Assembly: GCF_003994255.1 (NCBI RefSeq)
Contig: NZ_ML133856.1
Span: 1-64,000 of the forward strand
Direction of reading: 5' to 3'
Source of the DNA: Brachybacterium paraconglomeratum
GTDB lineage: Bacteria; Actinomycetota; Actinomycetes; Actinomycetales; Dermabacteraceae
DNA: 64,000 nt
Shown here in pieces: positions 31,784 through 40,669 of the stretch. How positions within the stretch are numbered: position 1 is the stretch's first letter; each line of letters starts with the position of its first letter. The position numbers and the translations under genes were made by a program. The notes beneath the pieces were generated by a model, which saw only the letters and a program-made list of their open reading frames with translations, ran no database searches and was not told the DNA's origin.

Positions 31784-32170
31784 GTGCCACGAGGCAAGGT
31801 GAAGTTCTACGACGCCGAGAAGGGCTTCGGCTTCATCCTCGACGACGAGGACGGTCAGAGCGTGTACGTGCACGCCACCACCCTGCCCGAGGGGGTCACG
31901 ACCCTCCGCCCCGGCGCCCGCGTCGAGTTCGACATGGTCGACGGCCGCCGCGGCCCGCAGGTGCTCTCCCTGCAGCTGCTCGAGCCCGCGCCGTCGGTCG
32001 CCCGCGCCCGCCGCCAGAAGCCCGAGGACCTCGCCGTCATGGTCGAGGACCTGATCCGGCTCCTCGACGACGCAGGCACCGGGCTGCGCCACGGCCGCTA
32101 CCCCGATCGCGGCCATTCCCAGAAGATCGCCACCGTGCTGCGAGCCGTCGCCGACAACTTCGAGGCCTGA
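31784..32170 (+). CDS. Cold-shock domain protein with C-terminal extension
   Basis: A 128-residue protein. Residues 1-65 are a cold-shock domain starting PRGKVKFYDAEKGFGFI with RNP1-like KGFGFI and RNP2-like VYVHATTL. The remaining ~60 residues form a helical extension (KPEDLAVMVEDLIRLLDDAG) absent from the short CspA proteins. The protein likely binds single-stranded RNA or DNA. GTG 31784 is chosen because the fold begins there; an upstream ATG would add non-family residues. DUF3027 starts 1 nt after its stop, so they are cotranscribed. Confidence 0.88.
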   Translation: MPRGKVKFYDAEKGFGFILDDEDGQSVYVHATTLPEGVTTLRPGARVEFDMVDGRRGPQVLSLQLLEPAPSVARARRQKPEDLAVMVEDLIRLLDDAGTGLRHGRYPDRGHSQKIATVLRAVADNFEA

Positions 32171-32171
32171 G

Positions 32172-33386
32172 ATGACGTCCCCGACCACCGCCCCCCGCCG
32201 TCCCCGCACCGCACGTCCCAAGCTCGACGCTGTCGCCGCGGCCGCCGTCGAGCTCGCCCGCGAGGCGCTCGAGGACGTCACCGAGCCCGGACAGGTCGGT
32301 GAGCACCTCCGCGTCGAGGCGACGGGGGAGCGGCTGGTCACGCACGTCTTCGAGTGCACCATGCCCGGCTACCGCGGCTGGTCCTGGGTGGTCGTGCTGG
32401 CCCGCGCCTCCCGCGCGAAGGCCGCGACCGTCGCCGAGACCGCGCTGCTGCCGGGCGAGGACGCGATCCTCGCCCCCGCCTGGGAGCCGTGGTCCGAGCG
32501 GCTGAAGCCCGAGGACGTCGGCGCCGACGACCTGCTGCCCTACCGGGAGCAGGACGAGCGGCTCGAGCAGGGCTACGAGGCCACCGGCGACGAGGACGAG
32601 GACCGCGTCGCCCTCTGGGAGCTGGGACTCGGCCGCCCCCGCGTGCTCTCGCAGGAGGGCCGCGGCGAGGCCGCCGAGCGCTGGCAGGCCGGCGAGTTCG
32701 GCCCCCGCCAGACCTCCTCCCGCGGCCGCAAGGGCACGGTCCCCGCGAGCTGCACCAGCTGCGGCTTCCTGATGAAGCTCTCCGGCTCCCTGCGCTCCGA
32801 GTTCGGCGTGTGCACCAACGAGTGGTCCCCGGCCGACGGCCGCGTGGTCCACCTCGGCTACGGCTGCGGTGCCCACTCCGAGACCGGGCAGGACGACGGC
32901 GAGCCCGAGATCCCCCGCGGCGCGGGTGTGATCGTCGACGAGCTCGATGTCGAGGTCGTCGACGACGACAAGGCGGCGGCGGACGCGAACGCACCGGCCG
33001 ACGGCGCCGCGGCCGAGGATGCCGCTCAGACCGAGGGCCCGGATGCCGGGAACTCCGGCGCTGACGCTGAGGCTGAGACTCAGGCCGAGGGTGCTGCTCG
33101 GGTCGAGGGCTCGGACGCCGAGAGCAGCTCCGCCCCGGCGGACGTCGCGCTCGTCGAGCCGGCAGCTGAGCCCGCCCCGTCCGCGGACGCGTCGACGCCC
33201 GCTGAGCCCGCTCCGGTCCAGGAGCCGGAGCAGGCGACGACCGCGCAGGACATCGCCGGGACGGAGCCGGCGGCCGACGCCGAGCCCGCGCCGGCCGAGC
33301 CGGAGCAGGCTGCGCAGGAGCAGGTCCCGACGGAGCACCCGGCCCTTTCCTTCGACATCCCCGAGGCGGATTCTCCCGAGGACTGA
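32172..33386 (+). CDS. DUF3027 protein with acidic C-terminal tail
   Basis: A 404-residue actinobacterial protein of unknown function. The conserved part (about residues 15-250) includes YRGWSWVVVLARASRAK, LPGEDAILAPAWEPWSERLKP and a Cys-rich segment with CTSCGF, FGVCTNEWSP and YGCGAHSE. Four Cys and a His suggest a small zinc site. Residues from about 255 to the end are low-complexity Ala/Glu/Pro/Asp. The family is regularly beside the cold-shock gene, as here. A strong hairpin follows at 33430. Confidence 0.82.
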   Translation: MTSPTTAPRRPRTARPKLDAVAAAAVELAREALEDVTEPGQVGEHLRVEATGERLVTHVFECTMPGYRGWSWVVVLARASRAKAATVAETALLPGEDAILAPAWEPWSERLKPEDVGADDLLPYREQDERLEQGYEATGDEDEDRVALWELGLGRPRVLSQEGRGEAAERWQAGEFGPRQTSSRGRKGTVPASCTSCGFLMKLSGSLRSEFGVCTNEWSPADGRVVHLGYGCGAHSETGQDDGEPEIPRGAGVIVDELDVEVVDDDKAAADANAPADGAAAEDAAQTEGPDAGNSGADAEAETQAEGAARVEGSDAESSSAPADVALVEPAAEPAPSADASTPAEPAPVQEPEQATTAQDIAGTEPAADAEPAPAEPEQAAQEQVPTEHPALSFDIPEADSPED

Positions 33387-33429
33387 TCCTCCGCGTCGGC
33401 CCCGCGGACCGACGCCCTGCATGTCATGT

Positions 33430-33461
33430 GCGCCCCTGTTCCAGAACCGGAACAGGGGCGC
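33430..33461. terminator. Bidirectional hairpin between DUF3027 and holB
   Basis: Perfect 13-bp stem with a 6-nt loop in the 238-nt convergent gap. The remaining sequence to 33624 is plain G/C-rich spacer in which I see nothing else. Confidence 0.8.
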
Positions 33462-33624
33462 TCATGACTTCGCGGTAACCCCCTGAACCGGAGCAGGTGC
33501 GCCGGACCAGGGCGGGGCCGCGCGGGGCAGGGGCGCCGGGCCGAGGCGGGGGAGGTCGGGACCGGGCCGGGCGTGGGACGTGCTCCGGGCGCGCGGGGCG
33601 GATCCGGCCCGGTGCCCGGCGGGG

Positions 33625-34803
33625 TCAGCGCTGGGAGACGGCGATCCGGGAGAGCAGCGCCTCGACCGCGAGCAGCGGCGGCACGTTCCCCGCGATCCGC
33701 TGACGGGCCTCCTGCACGGCCTCGAGCAGAGCGAGGGTGGAGCGGCCCGTGCCGTGCGCGGCGGCCTGCTCGATCTCGCCCGTCACGTCGACGTTCACCA
33801 GCTCCGACCCGGTGGCCAGCTGACGGCTCAGCACGTCGCGCAGCACCGAGTGGGCGTCCAGCAGGTACCGGTCCAGCACGTCACGGACCAGACGGGTCTG
33901 GCGCCGCTTGGCGTCCTCCTCGAGCTGGCGCATCTGGGAGCGGAGCGAGGGCGGCACCCTCCCGTCGTCGATGCCGGCCGAGCGCAGGAAGCGCTCCTTC
34001 TCCTCGAGCGCGACCTGGTCCGCGTGCTCCTTCGCCTCGGCGGTGGCCCGCTCGACGAGGGCCTGGGCGGCGAGCACGGCGCCGCCGGCGGTGCGCAGGG
34101 CCAGCAGCGTGCGCGCCGACTCCACCCGCGCGCCGAGCGCCCCCTCCTGCGTCGCATAGCGCAGCGCGAGGCCGATGTGGCCCTGGGCGGCGCGCGCCGC
34201 ACGCAGTGCCAGCTGGTCCTCGATCCCGTCGCGGCGGCGCAGCAGCTCCGCGACCACGTCGGAGTCCGGGACCGTGAGCGTCACCAGGCGGCAGCGGGAG
34301 CGGATCGTGGGGGCGAGGTCCTCCGCCGAGGGGGCGCACAGCATCCACACCGTCGACGGCGGCGGCTCCTCGATCGACTTCAGCAGCACGTTGAAGGTGC
34401 CCGCGGTCATGCGGTCCGCGTCCTCGACGATCAGCACCCGGTGTCGGCCGGTGGCGGGGGCGCGCTGCGCGGTCATCACCAGCGAGCGCACCTCCTCCTT
34501 CGCGATGGAGAGCTTGTCGGTGGCGACGACGGTGACATCGGGATGCGTCCCCGCGAGGGTGGTGCGGCAGGCCGGGCACTGCCCGCAGCCGGTGCCCTGC
34601 TCGCACTGCAGGGTCGCGGCGAAGGCCCGGGCCGCGGTGGAGCGGCCGGAGCCGGGCGGACCCGTGATCAGCCAGGCCTGGGCGAGGGACCCCTCGGGGG
34701 AGGCGGCGCGGCGGAACTGCGCGACCGCCGCGTCCTGGCCCACGACGTCGGCCCACACCCCGGGCGCGTGCGGGGTCCCGGCTGCCTGCGCGGCCGCGGT
34801 CAC
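33625..34803 (-). CDS. holB: DNA polymerase III delta' subunit
   Basis: A 392-residue clamp-loader subunit of the AAA+ type. The P-loop reads GPPGSGRST. A zinc module with C-x5-C-x2-C-x2-C spacing (CEQGTGCGQCPACR) follows, then the HPDVTVV segment, VLIVEDADRMT and the SRC motif (IRSRCRLVTL). The replaced Lys in the P-loop (GSGRST) fits delta' proteins, which do not hydrolyse ATP. GTG 34803 overlaps the tmk stop by 4 nt. The tmk-holB order is the common bacterial one. Confidence 0.92.
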   Translation of the reverse strand: MTAAAQAAGTPHAPGVWADVVGQDAAVAQFRRAASPEGSLAQAWLITGPPGSGRSTAARAFAATLQCEQGTGCGQCPACRTTLAGTHPDVTVVATDKLSIAKEEVRSLVMTAQRAPATGRHRVLIVEDADRMTAGTFNVLLKSIEEPPPSTVWMLCAPSAEDLAPTIRSRCRLVTLTVPDSDVVAELLRRRDGIEDQLALRAARAAQGHIGLALRYATQEGALGARVESARTLLALRTAGGAVLAAQALVERATAEAKEHADQVALEEKERFLRSAGIDDGRVPPSLRSQMRQLEEDAKRRQTRLVRDVLDRYLLDAHSVLRDVLSRQLATGSELVNVDVTGEIEQAAAHGTGRSTLALLEAVQEARQRIAGNVPPLLAVEALLSRIAVSQR

Positions 34804-35591
34804 TGCTCGTCCCTGTGCCGGGGCGGGGGCACCGGCTCGAAGGTCGGGTCGAACAGGCTCAGCACCTCGGCGACGGAGGCGAGCACCTCCGCGTGGACCT
34901 CCTCGCGCGGGCGGGTCCCGTCGATCACGGCGTAGCGCTCGGGATCCGCGCGGGCGAGCTCGAGGAACTCCTCGCGCACCGCCTCGTGGAACTCCAGGCC
35001 CGCGCTCTCCAGGCGGTCCTTTCCGGCGGGTCCGCGCCGCTCGTCCAGGGCGCTGGTGGGCACGTCGAGCAGGATCGTGCGATGGGGCAGCAGCCCGTCG
35101 ACCGCCCACAGCGACAGCCCCGCGATCTCCTCCGGCGAGAGCTCGCGCCCGGCGCCCTGGTAGGCGACGGAGGAGTCGAGATACCGGTCCCCGAGCACGA
35201 GCCCGCCGCGGGCCAGGTGGGGGCGGACGACGGTCGCGATGTGGTGGGCGCGATCCGCCGCGTACAGGAGCGCCTCCGCGCGGGGCTCGACGTGCTCCCC
35301 GTGCAGCAGCAGCTCGCGGATGCTCTCGCCGAGCGGCGTGCCGCCCGGCTCCCGGGTGGTGAGGATGAGGTCCTCGGCGACGGAGCGCTCGGTGACCAGG
35401 TGGTCCCGCAGCATCCTCATCTGGGTGGACTTCCCGGCGCCGTCCCCTCCCTCGAAGGAGATGAACACGCCGCGGCGGGGCGGGTGGGTCGCGGGGATGC
35501 GCAGGGAGGTGCTGTGCAGCGCCGGTGCGTGCCGTGCCGCGGCCTGCAGGGCGTCCTCGTGCGGCGCGGGAGCGGGCTCGGTGCGGCTCAT
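34800..35591 (-). CDS. tmk: Thymidylate kinase
   Basis: A 263-residue kinase that makes dTDP from dTMP. The P-loop is FEGGDGAGKST (about residues 47-57), the DR(Y/F) motif is GDRYLDSSVAYQG, and the LID region includes ERRGPAGKDRLE. The enzyme carries about 40 extra N-terminal residues rich in Ala/Pro. ATG 35591 overlaps the Gfo/Idh stop by 4 nt. This frame stays open far upstream through the oxidoreductase gene, but that part is a shadow. Confidence 0.93.
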   Translation of the reverse strand: MSRTEPAPAPHEDALQAAARHAPALHSTSLRIPATHPPRRGVFISFEGGDGAGKSTQMRMLRDHLVTERSVAEDLILTTREPGGTPLGESIRELLLHGEHVEPRAEALLYAADRAHHIATVVRPHLARGGLVLGDRYLDSSVAYQGAGRELSPEEIAGLSLWAVDGLLPHRTILLDVPTSALDERRGPAGKDRLESAGLEFHEAVREEFLELARADPERYAVIDGTRPREEVHAEVLASVAEVLSLFDPTFEPVPPPRHRDEQ

Positions 35592-36661
35592 GCGCCCTCC
35601 TCCCCGGGGTAGACGACGCCGAGCGCGGCGCGGACGGCGTCCATCGTCTCCATCACCGACAGGGTGTCGGCCCAGCTCATCAGCGGGGACTCGAGCTCGC
35701 CGGCGGTGATCCGCCGGGCGGCCTCCGCGATCTCGTAGGCCATCCCGTCGCCGGGCGCGCCAGGATGCTCGAAGGACGCGGAACGGCCGTCGAGCAGCTC
35801 GATGGTGAGCGTGCCCGGGGCGTAGAACGGACCGGTCAGACGGGCCGTGCCCGCGGTGCCCGCGACGACCGCCTCGGCCGGGGTGCGGGTGCGCAGCGTG
35901 GTGCCGAGCCGTGCGAACCCGCCGCGCGCGCCCTGGGCGAGCAGGCCGAGCGTCGCGTCGACGCCGGTGGGGGTCAGCTCCCCCCGGACGACGGGGTCCT
36001 CGAGATCGCCGAGCACCATCTGTGCGAAGGAGATCGGGTAGACGCCGAGGTCCAGCAGCGCCCCGCCGCCGAGCTCGGGGGCGTTCATGCGGTGGGAGGG
36101 GTCGGTGGGCATGGCCTGGCCGTGATCGGCCGCGACCTCGAGGATCTCGCCGAGCAGGCCGGCCTCGATCACGCCGCGCAGCAGGTCGTACTGGGGCAGG
36201 AAGCGCGCCCACATCGCCTCCATCGCGAACACGCCCCGCTCCCGGGCGAGGTCGAGCAGGTCGCGGGCCTGCGGGGTGTTCAGGGTGAACGCCTTCTCCA
36301 CCAGCACCGGCACGCCTGCCTCGAGCACCGGGCGGGCCAGCTCGTGGTGCTGGGCGTGCGGGGAGGCGATGTACACCGCGTCGATGCCGCCCGCGGCGAG
36401 CATGCCCTCGACGCTGTCGAAGGAGCGCTCGATGCCGTGCTCGGCCGCGAAGGCCGCGGCCCGCTCGGCGGAGCGGGAGACGACCGAGACGATGCGCGAG
36501 GCCGTCGCCCGATGGGCGGTGTCGGTGAACTGGCCGGCGATGTGGCCGGGGGAGACCACGCCCCAGCGCAGACCCGGCGCCGAGGCTGGATCGGGGACGG
36601 AGGGCTCGGGCAGGACCAGCGTGGGCGGGGCGGCGCCGCGGGTCTCGTCGGTCTGGCTCAT
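35588..36661 (-). CDS. Gfo/Idh/MocA-family oxidoreductase
   Basis: A 357-residue NAD(P)-dependent oxidoreductase. The Rossmann start is LRWGVVSPGHIAGQF (about residue 30). The family motif EKxF/P reads VLVEKAFTLN. The C-terminal alpha/beta substrate domain holds GGGALLDLGVYPISFAQM. The substrate, probably a sugar or cyclitol derivative, is unknown. TAGATT 6 nt before ATG 36661 gives a leaderless start. It heads a three-gene overlap chain with tmk and holB. Confidence 0.88.
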   Translation of the reverse strand: MSQTDETRGAAPPTLVLPEPSVPDPASAPGLRWGVVSPGHIAGQFTDTAHRATASRIVSVVSRSAERAAAFAAEHGIERSFDSVEGMLAAGGIDAVYIASPHAQHHELARPVLEAGVPVLVEKAFTLNTPQARDLLDLARERGVFAMEAMWARFLPQYDLLRGVIEAGLLGEILEVAADHGQAMPTDPSHRMNAPELGGGALLDLGVYPISFAQMVLGDLEDPVVRGELTPTGVDATLGLLAQGARGGFARLGTTLRTRTPAEAVVAGTAGTARLTGPFYAPGTLTIELLDGRSASFEHPGAPGDGMAYEIAEAARRITAGELESPLMSWADTLSVMETMDAVRAALGVVYPGEEGA

Positions 36662-36829
36662 GGCTCCAATCTACCGAGCGTCCCCGACACCACGGGCGTG
36701 CCGAGGACGTCTGTGGACGGGGTTGCGCCGATGGCTGAATCGGCGCTGTCCGGTCCGACCGCGCCGGCGGTCATGCCGCGCACCAGGGGCGCCGCAGGGC
36801 CAGGAGCACCGACGTCGGGTCCACCCGCG

Positions 36830-36863
36830 GCAGCGGCCCCGCTCGAGGGAGCGGGGCCGCTGC
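36830..36863 (-). terminator. Hairpin after topA
   Basis: Perfect 15-bp stem with a 4-nt loop, 21 nt past the topA stop on the minus strand. Confidence 0.75.
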
Positions 36864-36884
36864 GGCGTGCGGGGCGCGGGCGCC

Positions 36885-39587
36885 TCACTTCTTCGCGGAG
36901 GTGCTCTTCTTCCGCGTGGTCGTGGTGCGGCGGGCGGCGGGCTTCTTCGCCGGTCCCTTGGCCCGCTTCTCCGCGAGCTTCTCGATCGCGACCTGCTCCG
37001 TGATCTCCTCGACCTTCTCCGTCGCTCGCAGCGACACGTTGGTGGTGCCGTCGGTGATGTACGGGCCGAAGCGGCCGTCCTTGATGACGATCGGCTTCTC
37101 CGAGGTCGGGTCCGTGCCGAGCTCCTTGAGCGGGGGCTTCGCCGCGGCGCGGCCGCGGGTCTTCGGCTGGGCGTAGATCTTCTCGGCCTCCTCGAGGGTG
37201 ATCGTGAAGATCTGCTCCTCCGTCTCCAGCGAGCGGGAGTCGGTGCCCTTCTTCATGTACGGGCCGTATCGGCCGTTCTGGGCGGTGATCTCGGTGCCGT
37301 CCGCGGCGGTGCCGACCACGCGCGGCAGGCTCAGCAGCTTCAGCGCGTCCTCGAGCGTGACGGTCGAGAGGTCCATCGACTTCAGCAGCGAGCCGGTGCG
37401 GGGCTTCGGCTGCTTCGACTTGGGGACCTTCTTGCCGTCGGTGCTCTCGGGCTCCGGCAGCACCTCGGTGACGTAGGGGCCGTAGCGGCCGTCCTTGGCG
37501 ATGATCTCGTGGCCGGTCTCGGGGTCGGTGCCGAGCACGCGGCCGTCGTCCTTGGCGCGCTCGAGCATCTCCTTCGCCTTCTCGACGGTGAGCTCATCGG
37601 GCGCGACCTCGTCGGAGACGTTCGCGCGCCGCGGGTCCGCGCCCTCGACGACGTTCCCGTCCTCGTCGGTCGGGTACTGCTCGACGTAGGCGCCGTAGCG
37701 GCCCACACGCAGGGTGATCCCCTCGCCGATGTCGATCGAGTTGATGGCGCGGGCGTCGATCTCGCCGAGGTCGTCGACCATGGGCTTCAACCCGATGGGG
37801 GCATCGCCCGAGCCGTCCGAGAGGTAGAAGTCGCGCAGGTAGTCCGCGCGTCCCAGCTCGCCGCGGGCCATGCGGTCCAGCTGCGCCTCCATCTGAGCGG
37901 TGAAGTCGTAGTCGATGAACGGCCCGAAGTGCTCCTCCAGCAGGCGCACCACCGCGAAGGCGGTCCAGCTCGGCACCAGCGCGGTGCCGCGGCGCAGCAC
38001 GTAGCCGCGGTCCTGGATCGTCGCGACGGTGGAGGCGTAGGTCGAGGGGCGGCCGATGCCGCGGTCCTCGAGCGCGCGGACCAGCGAGGCCTCGGTGTAC
38101 CGCGGGGGCGGGGTGGTCGTGTGGCCGTCGGGGACCAGCTCGCGGGTGGGGAGGGTCTGGCCCTCCTCCATCTGCGGCAGGCGCTTGTCGTCACCCTTGT
38201 CGTCGTCGCCATAGCGGGAGGCGTCGCGCCCCTCCTCGTAGGCGGCGAGGAAGCCGCGGAAGGTGATCACGGTGCCGGCGGCGCGGAAGGTCGCGCTGCG
38301 GCCCTCGTTCTCGACTTTCAGCTCGACGGTGGAGGTGGTGCCCTTCGCATCGGCCATCTGCGAGGCGACGGTGCGCTTCCAGATCAGCTCGTAGAGGCGG
38401 AACTCGTCGCCGGAGAGCTGCCCCGCGACGTCCGCCGGGGTGCGGAAGTGGTCGCCGGCGGGGCGGATCGCCTCGTGCGCCTCCTGCGCGGACTGCGACT
38501 TGTTCGTGTAGACGCGGGGCTTGTCCGGCACGAACTGGGAGCCGTAGAGCTCGGCGGCCTGGGCGCGGGAGGCGCGGATCGCCTCGCCCGAGAGCGTCAC
38601 CGAGTCGGTGCGCATGTAGGTGATGTAGCCGTTCTCGTACAGCGACTGCGCCACGCGCATGGCCTGGCGCGCGCCGAGGCGCAGCTTGCGGCTGGCCTCC
38701 TGCTGCAGCGAGGAGGTGGTGAAGGGGGCGGCGGGCCGGCGCGTGTACGGCTTGGACTCCAGCGAGGTCACGGTCGCCGGGGTGGAGTCGAGCACCTGCA
38801 CGAGCTCGCGGGCGGAGGCCTCGGTGAGGATCGTCGCGCTCTTCGAGCGGGGCTTGAGGGTGCCGTCGTCGGCGAAGTCGCTGCCGGTGGCGACGCGGGC
38901 GCCGTCGACCGTCTGGACCTTCGCGGTGAACTGCTCGGCGTCGGGGCCGAAGGTGCCGGTCACGTCCCAGTAGTCGGAGGCGACGAAGGCCATCCGCTCC
39001 CGCTCCCGCTCGACCACGAGGCGGGTCGCGACGGACTGCACGCGCCCGGCCGACAGCGACGGCTTGATCTTGCGCCACAGCACGGGGGAGAGCTCGAAGC
39101 CGACCAGGCGGTCCAGGATGCGGCGGGTCTCCTGCGCGTCGACCAGGTGCGCGTCGAGGTCGCGGGTGTTCTCCAGCGCTCCCTGGATCGCGTCCTTGGT
39201 GATCTCGTGGAACACCATGCGCTTGACGGGCGTGGACTTCTTGGGCTTAAGGGTCTCCAGCAGGTGCCAGGCGATCGCCTCGCCCTCGCGGTCCTCATCG
39301 GTGGCGAGGTAGAGGGTGTCGGCGTCCTTGAGTGACTTCTTCAGCTCCGCGACGGTCTTCTTCTTGTCGGGGCTGACGATGTAGTACGGGTCGAAGCCGC
39401 CCTCGACGTCGACGCCGAACTTCCCGTACGGCCCCTTCTTCATCTCGGCGGGCAGGTCTCGGGGCACGGGGATGTCGCGGATGTGGCCCACCGACGCCTT
39501 GACGTCGTACTCATCGCCCAGATACCGGGCGATGGTCCGTGCCTTCGCCGGGGACTCGACGATCACCAGATGCCGTCCGCCTGTCAC
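36885..39587 (-). CDS. topA: DNA topoisomerase I (type IA)
   Basis: A 900-residue enzyme that relaxes negative supercoils. The Toprim domain begins LVIVESPAKARTIARYLG and has the metal site ATDEDREGEAIAWHL. The catalytic Tyr is in GYITYMRTDSVTLSG (about residue 320). The C-terminus has four Topo_C repeats (pattern GRYGPYV or GRFGPYI) instead of zinc fingers and ends in a basic Lys/Arg/Thr tail (RRTTTTRKKSTSAKK), as in other actinobacterial TopA proteins, where the tail aids processivity. GTG 39587 follows AAGGA. It is monocistronic by appearance. Confidence 0.96.
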   Translation of the reverse strand: MTGGRHLVIVESPAKARTIARYLGDEYDVKASVGHIRDIPVPRDLPAEMKKGPYGKFGVDVEGGFDPYYIVSPDKKKTVAELKKSLKDADTLYLATDEDREGEAIAWHLLETLKPKKSTPVKRMVFHEITKDAIQGALENTRDLDAHLVDAQETRRILDRLVGFELSPVLWRKIKPSLSAGRVQSVATRLVVERERERMAFVASDYWDVTGTFGPDAEQFTAKVQTVDGARVATGSDFADDGTLKPRSKSATILTEASARELVQVLDSTPATVTSLESKPYTRRPAAPFTTSSLQQEASRKLRLGARQAMRVAQSLYENGYITYMRTDSVTLSGEAIRASRAQAAELYGSQFVPDKPRVYTNKSQSAQEAHEAIRPAGDHFRTPADVAGQLSGDEFRLYELIWKRTVASQMADAKGTTSTVELKVENEGRSATFRAAGTVITFRGFLAAYEEGRDASRYGDDDKGDDKRLPQMEEGQTLPTRELVPDGHTTTPPPRYTEASLVRALEDRGIGRPSTYASTVATIQDRGYVLRRGTALVPSWTAFAVVRLLEEHFGPFIDYDFTAQMEAQLDRMARGELGRADYLRDFYLSDGSGDAPIGLKPMVDDLGEIDARAINSIDIGEGITLRVGRYGAYVEQYPTDEDGNVVEGADPRRANVSDEVAPDELTVEKAKEMLERAKDDGRVLGTDPETGHEIIAKDGRYGPYVTEVLPEPESTDGKKVPKSKQPKPRTGSLLKSMDLSTVTLEDALKLLSLPRVVGTAADGTEITAQNGRYGPYMKKGTDSRSLETEEQIFTITLEEAEKIYAQPKTRGRAAAKPPLKELGTDPTSEKPIVIKDGRFGPYITDGTTNVSLRATEKVEEITEQVAIEKLAEKRAKGPAKKPAARRTTTTRKKSTSAKK

Positions 39588-39688
39588 GTCGCCTGCGTCC
39601 TTCCTCGCCGCGTCGCTCGCGGCCGTACGTCACGCCCCGTCGCGGGGTCGCATCTCCGCCGCGCGCTGACTCGGGGCGCGGCGATTGC

Positions 39689-40669
39689 TCACGGTACACG
39701 CTCCGCCGGAGGTGTCCGCAGGACGCTCGGCGTGCGCAGCACCAGGACCAGCGCCACCCAGGCGGCGGTCGCGCCGGCGATCACGGCGCCGGTGGCGCGG
39801 AAGGCCGCGAGCTGCGAGGCCCGGTCGGCGAGGTCCAGCGGGAGGGGGAGGCCGGCGATGCCCGCGGCGCCGGCGACCAGGCCGACGGCGCCGATCGCGC
39901 CGAGCACGAGGGCGCAGGCCAGCTCGGCCCGCGGCAGGCGCGGCACGTCGTGGCGGAGGTCGCGTCCGCGACGTCGCCGCCCCCGGCCGGCGTGCGCGGC
40001 CGCGCGGCGCAGCCGCCGCCTCGTGTGCAGCCCGTCCACCCCGAGCACGAGGAAGGTCCAGGCGGCGCTGACCGCGATCGCACCGATCACGTCGCTGGGT
40101 CGGTGCCATCCGGTGACGAGGGTGCCGATGCCGGCGGCGCCGCTCCACAGCAGGCCGAGCGGGGCGACCAGCGGCCGGGCCCGTCCGGCGACGAGCACGA
40201 GCGCGATCATCGTCGTCGCCGCGAGGGTGGAGTGGCCGGAGGGGAAGGAGTTCGTGGTCGGTTCGATGCCGGGGCCCAGCACCTCGCGGCTGACCAGCAG
40301 GTGCTTGATCACCTGGGTGGTGAGGTTCGCGCCGAGCACGAGCGAGGCCAGCGGCAGCAGCAGCGCGGGACGGCGTCGCAGCAGCGCGATCACGGCCGTG
40401 AGCGCGAGCAGGGCGATGATCACCGGCATGCTCACCGTCTCCACCGCGAGCTCCGCGATCCGCGAGAGGAGGCCGTCGTGGTTCCGGGAGCCGGAGAGGG
40501 TCAGCTGGTCCAGCCGCTGACCGCTCGCGGTGCCGACCGCGCCGCGGGCCATCATCGCCACCGCCGCGCCGCACACCGCGGCGACCAGCAGCGACAGCAG
40601 CGGCCGGGCGAGGCCGACGGGGGAGGGCGGTGCGGGCTCCGCCGCGGAGAGGGATTCGAGCGCCGTCAC
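39689..40669 (-). CDS. PAP2-superfamily membrane phosphatase
   Basis: A 326-residue multi-spanning protein (about seven hydrophobic segments). The PAP2 signature is split as KHLLVSREVLGPG, NSFPSGHSTLAATT and GWHRPSDVIGA, in order, with the catalytic His residues present. A basic Arg-rich loop (residues about 215-235) faces the cytoplasm. Likely substrates are undecaprenyl pyrophosphate or phosphatidic acid type lipids. GTG 40669 overlaps the methyltransferase stop by 4 nt. Confidence 0.87.
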   Translation of the reverse strand: MTALESLSAAEPAPPSPVGLARPLLSLLVAAVCGAAVAMMARGAVGTASGQRLDQLTLSGSRNHDGLLSRIAELAVETVSMPVIIALLALTAVIALLRRRPALLLPLASLVLGANLTTQVIKHLLVSREVLGPGIEPTTNSFPSGHSTLAATTMIALVLVAGRARPLVAPLGLLWSGAAGIGTLVTGWHRPSDVIGAIAVSAAWTFLVLGVDGLHTRRRLRRAAAHAGRGRRRRGRDLRHDVPRLPRAELACALVLGAIGAVGLVAGAAGIAGLPLPLDLADRASQLAAFRATGAVIAGATAAWVALVLVLRTPSVLRTPPAERVP

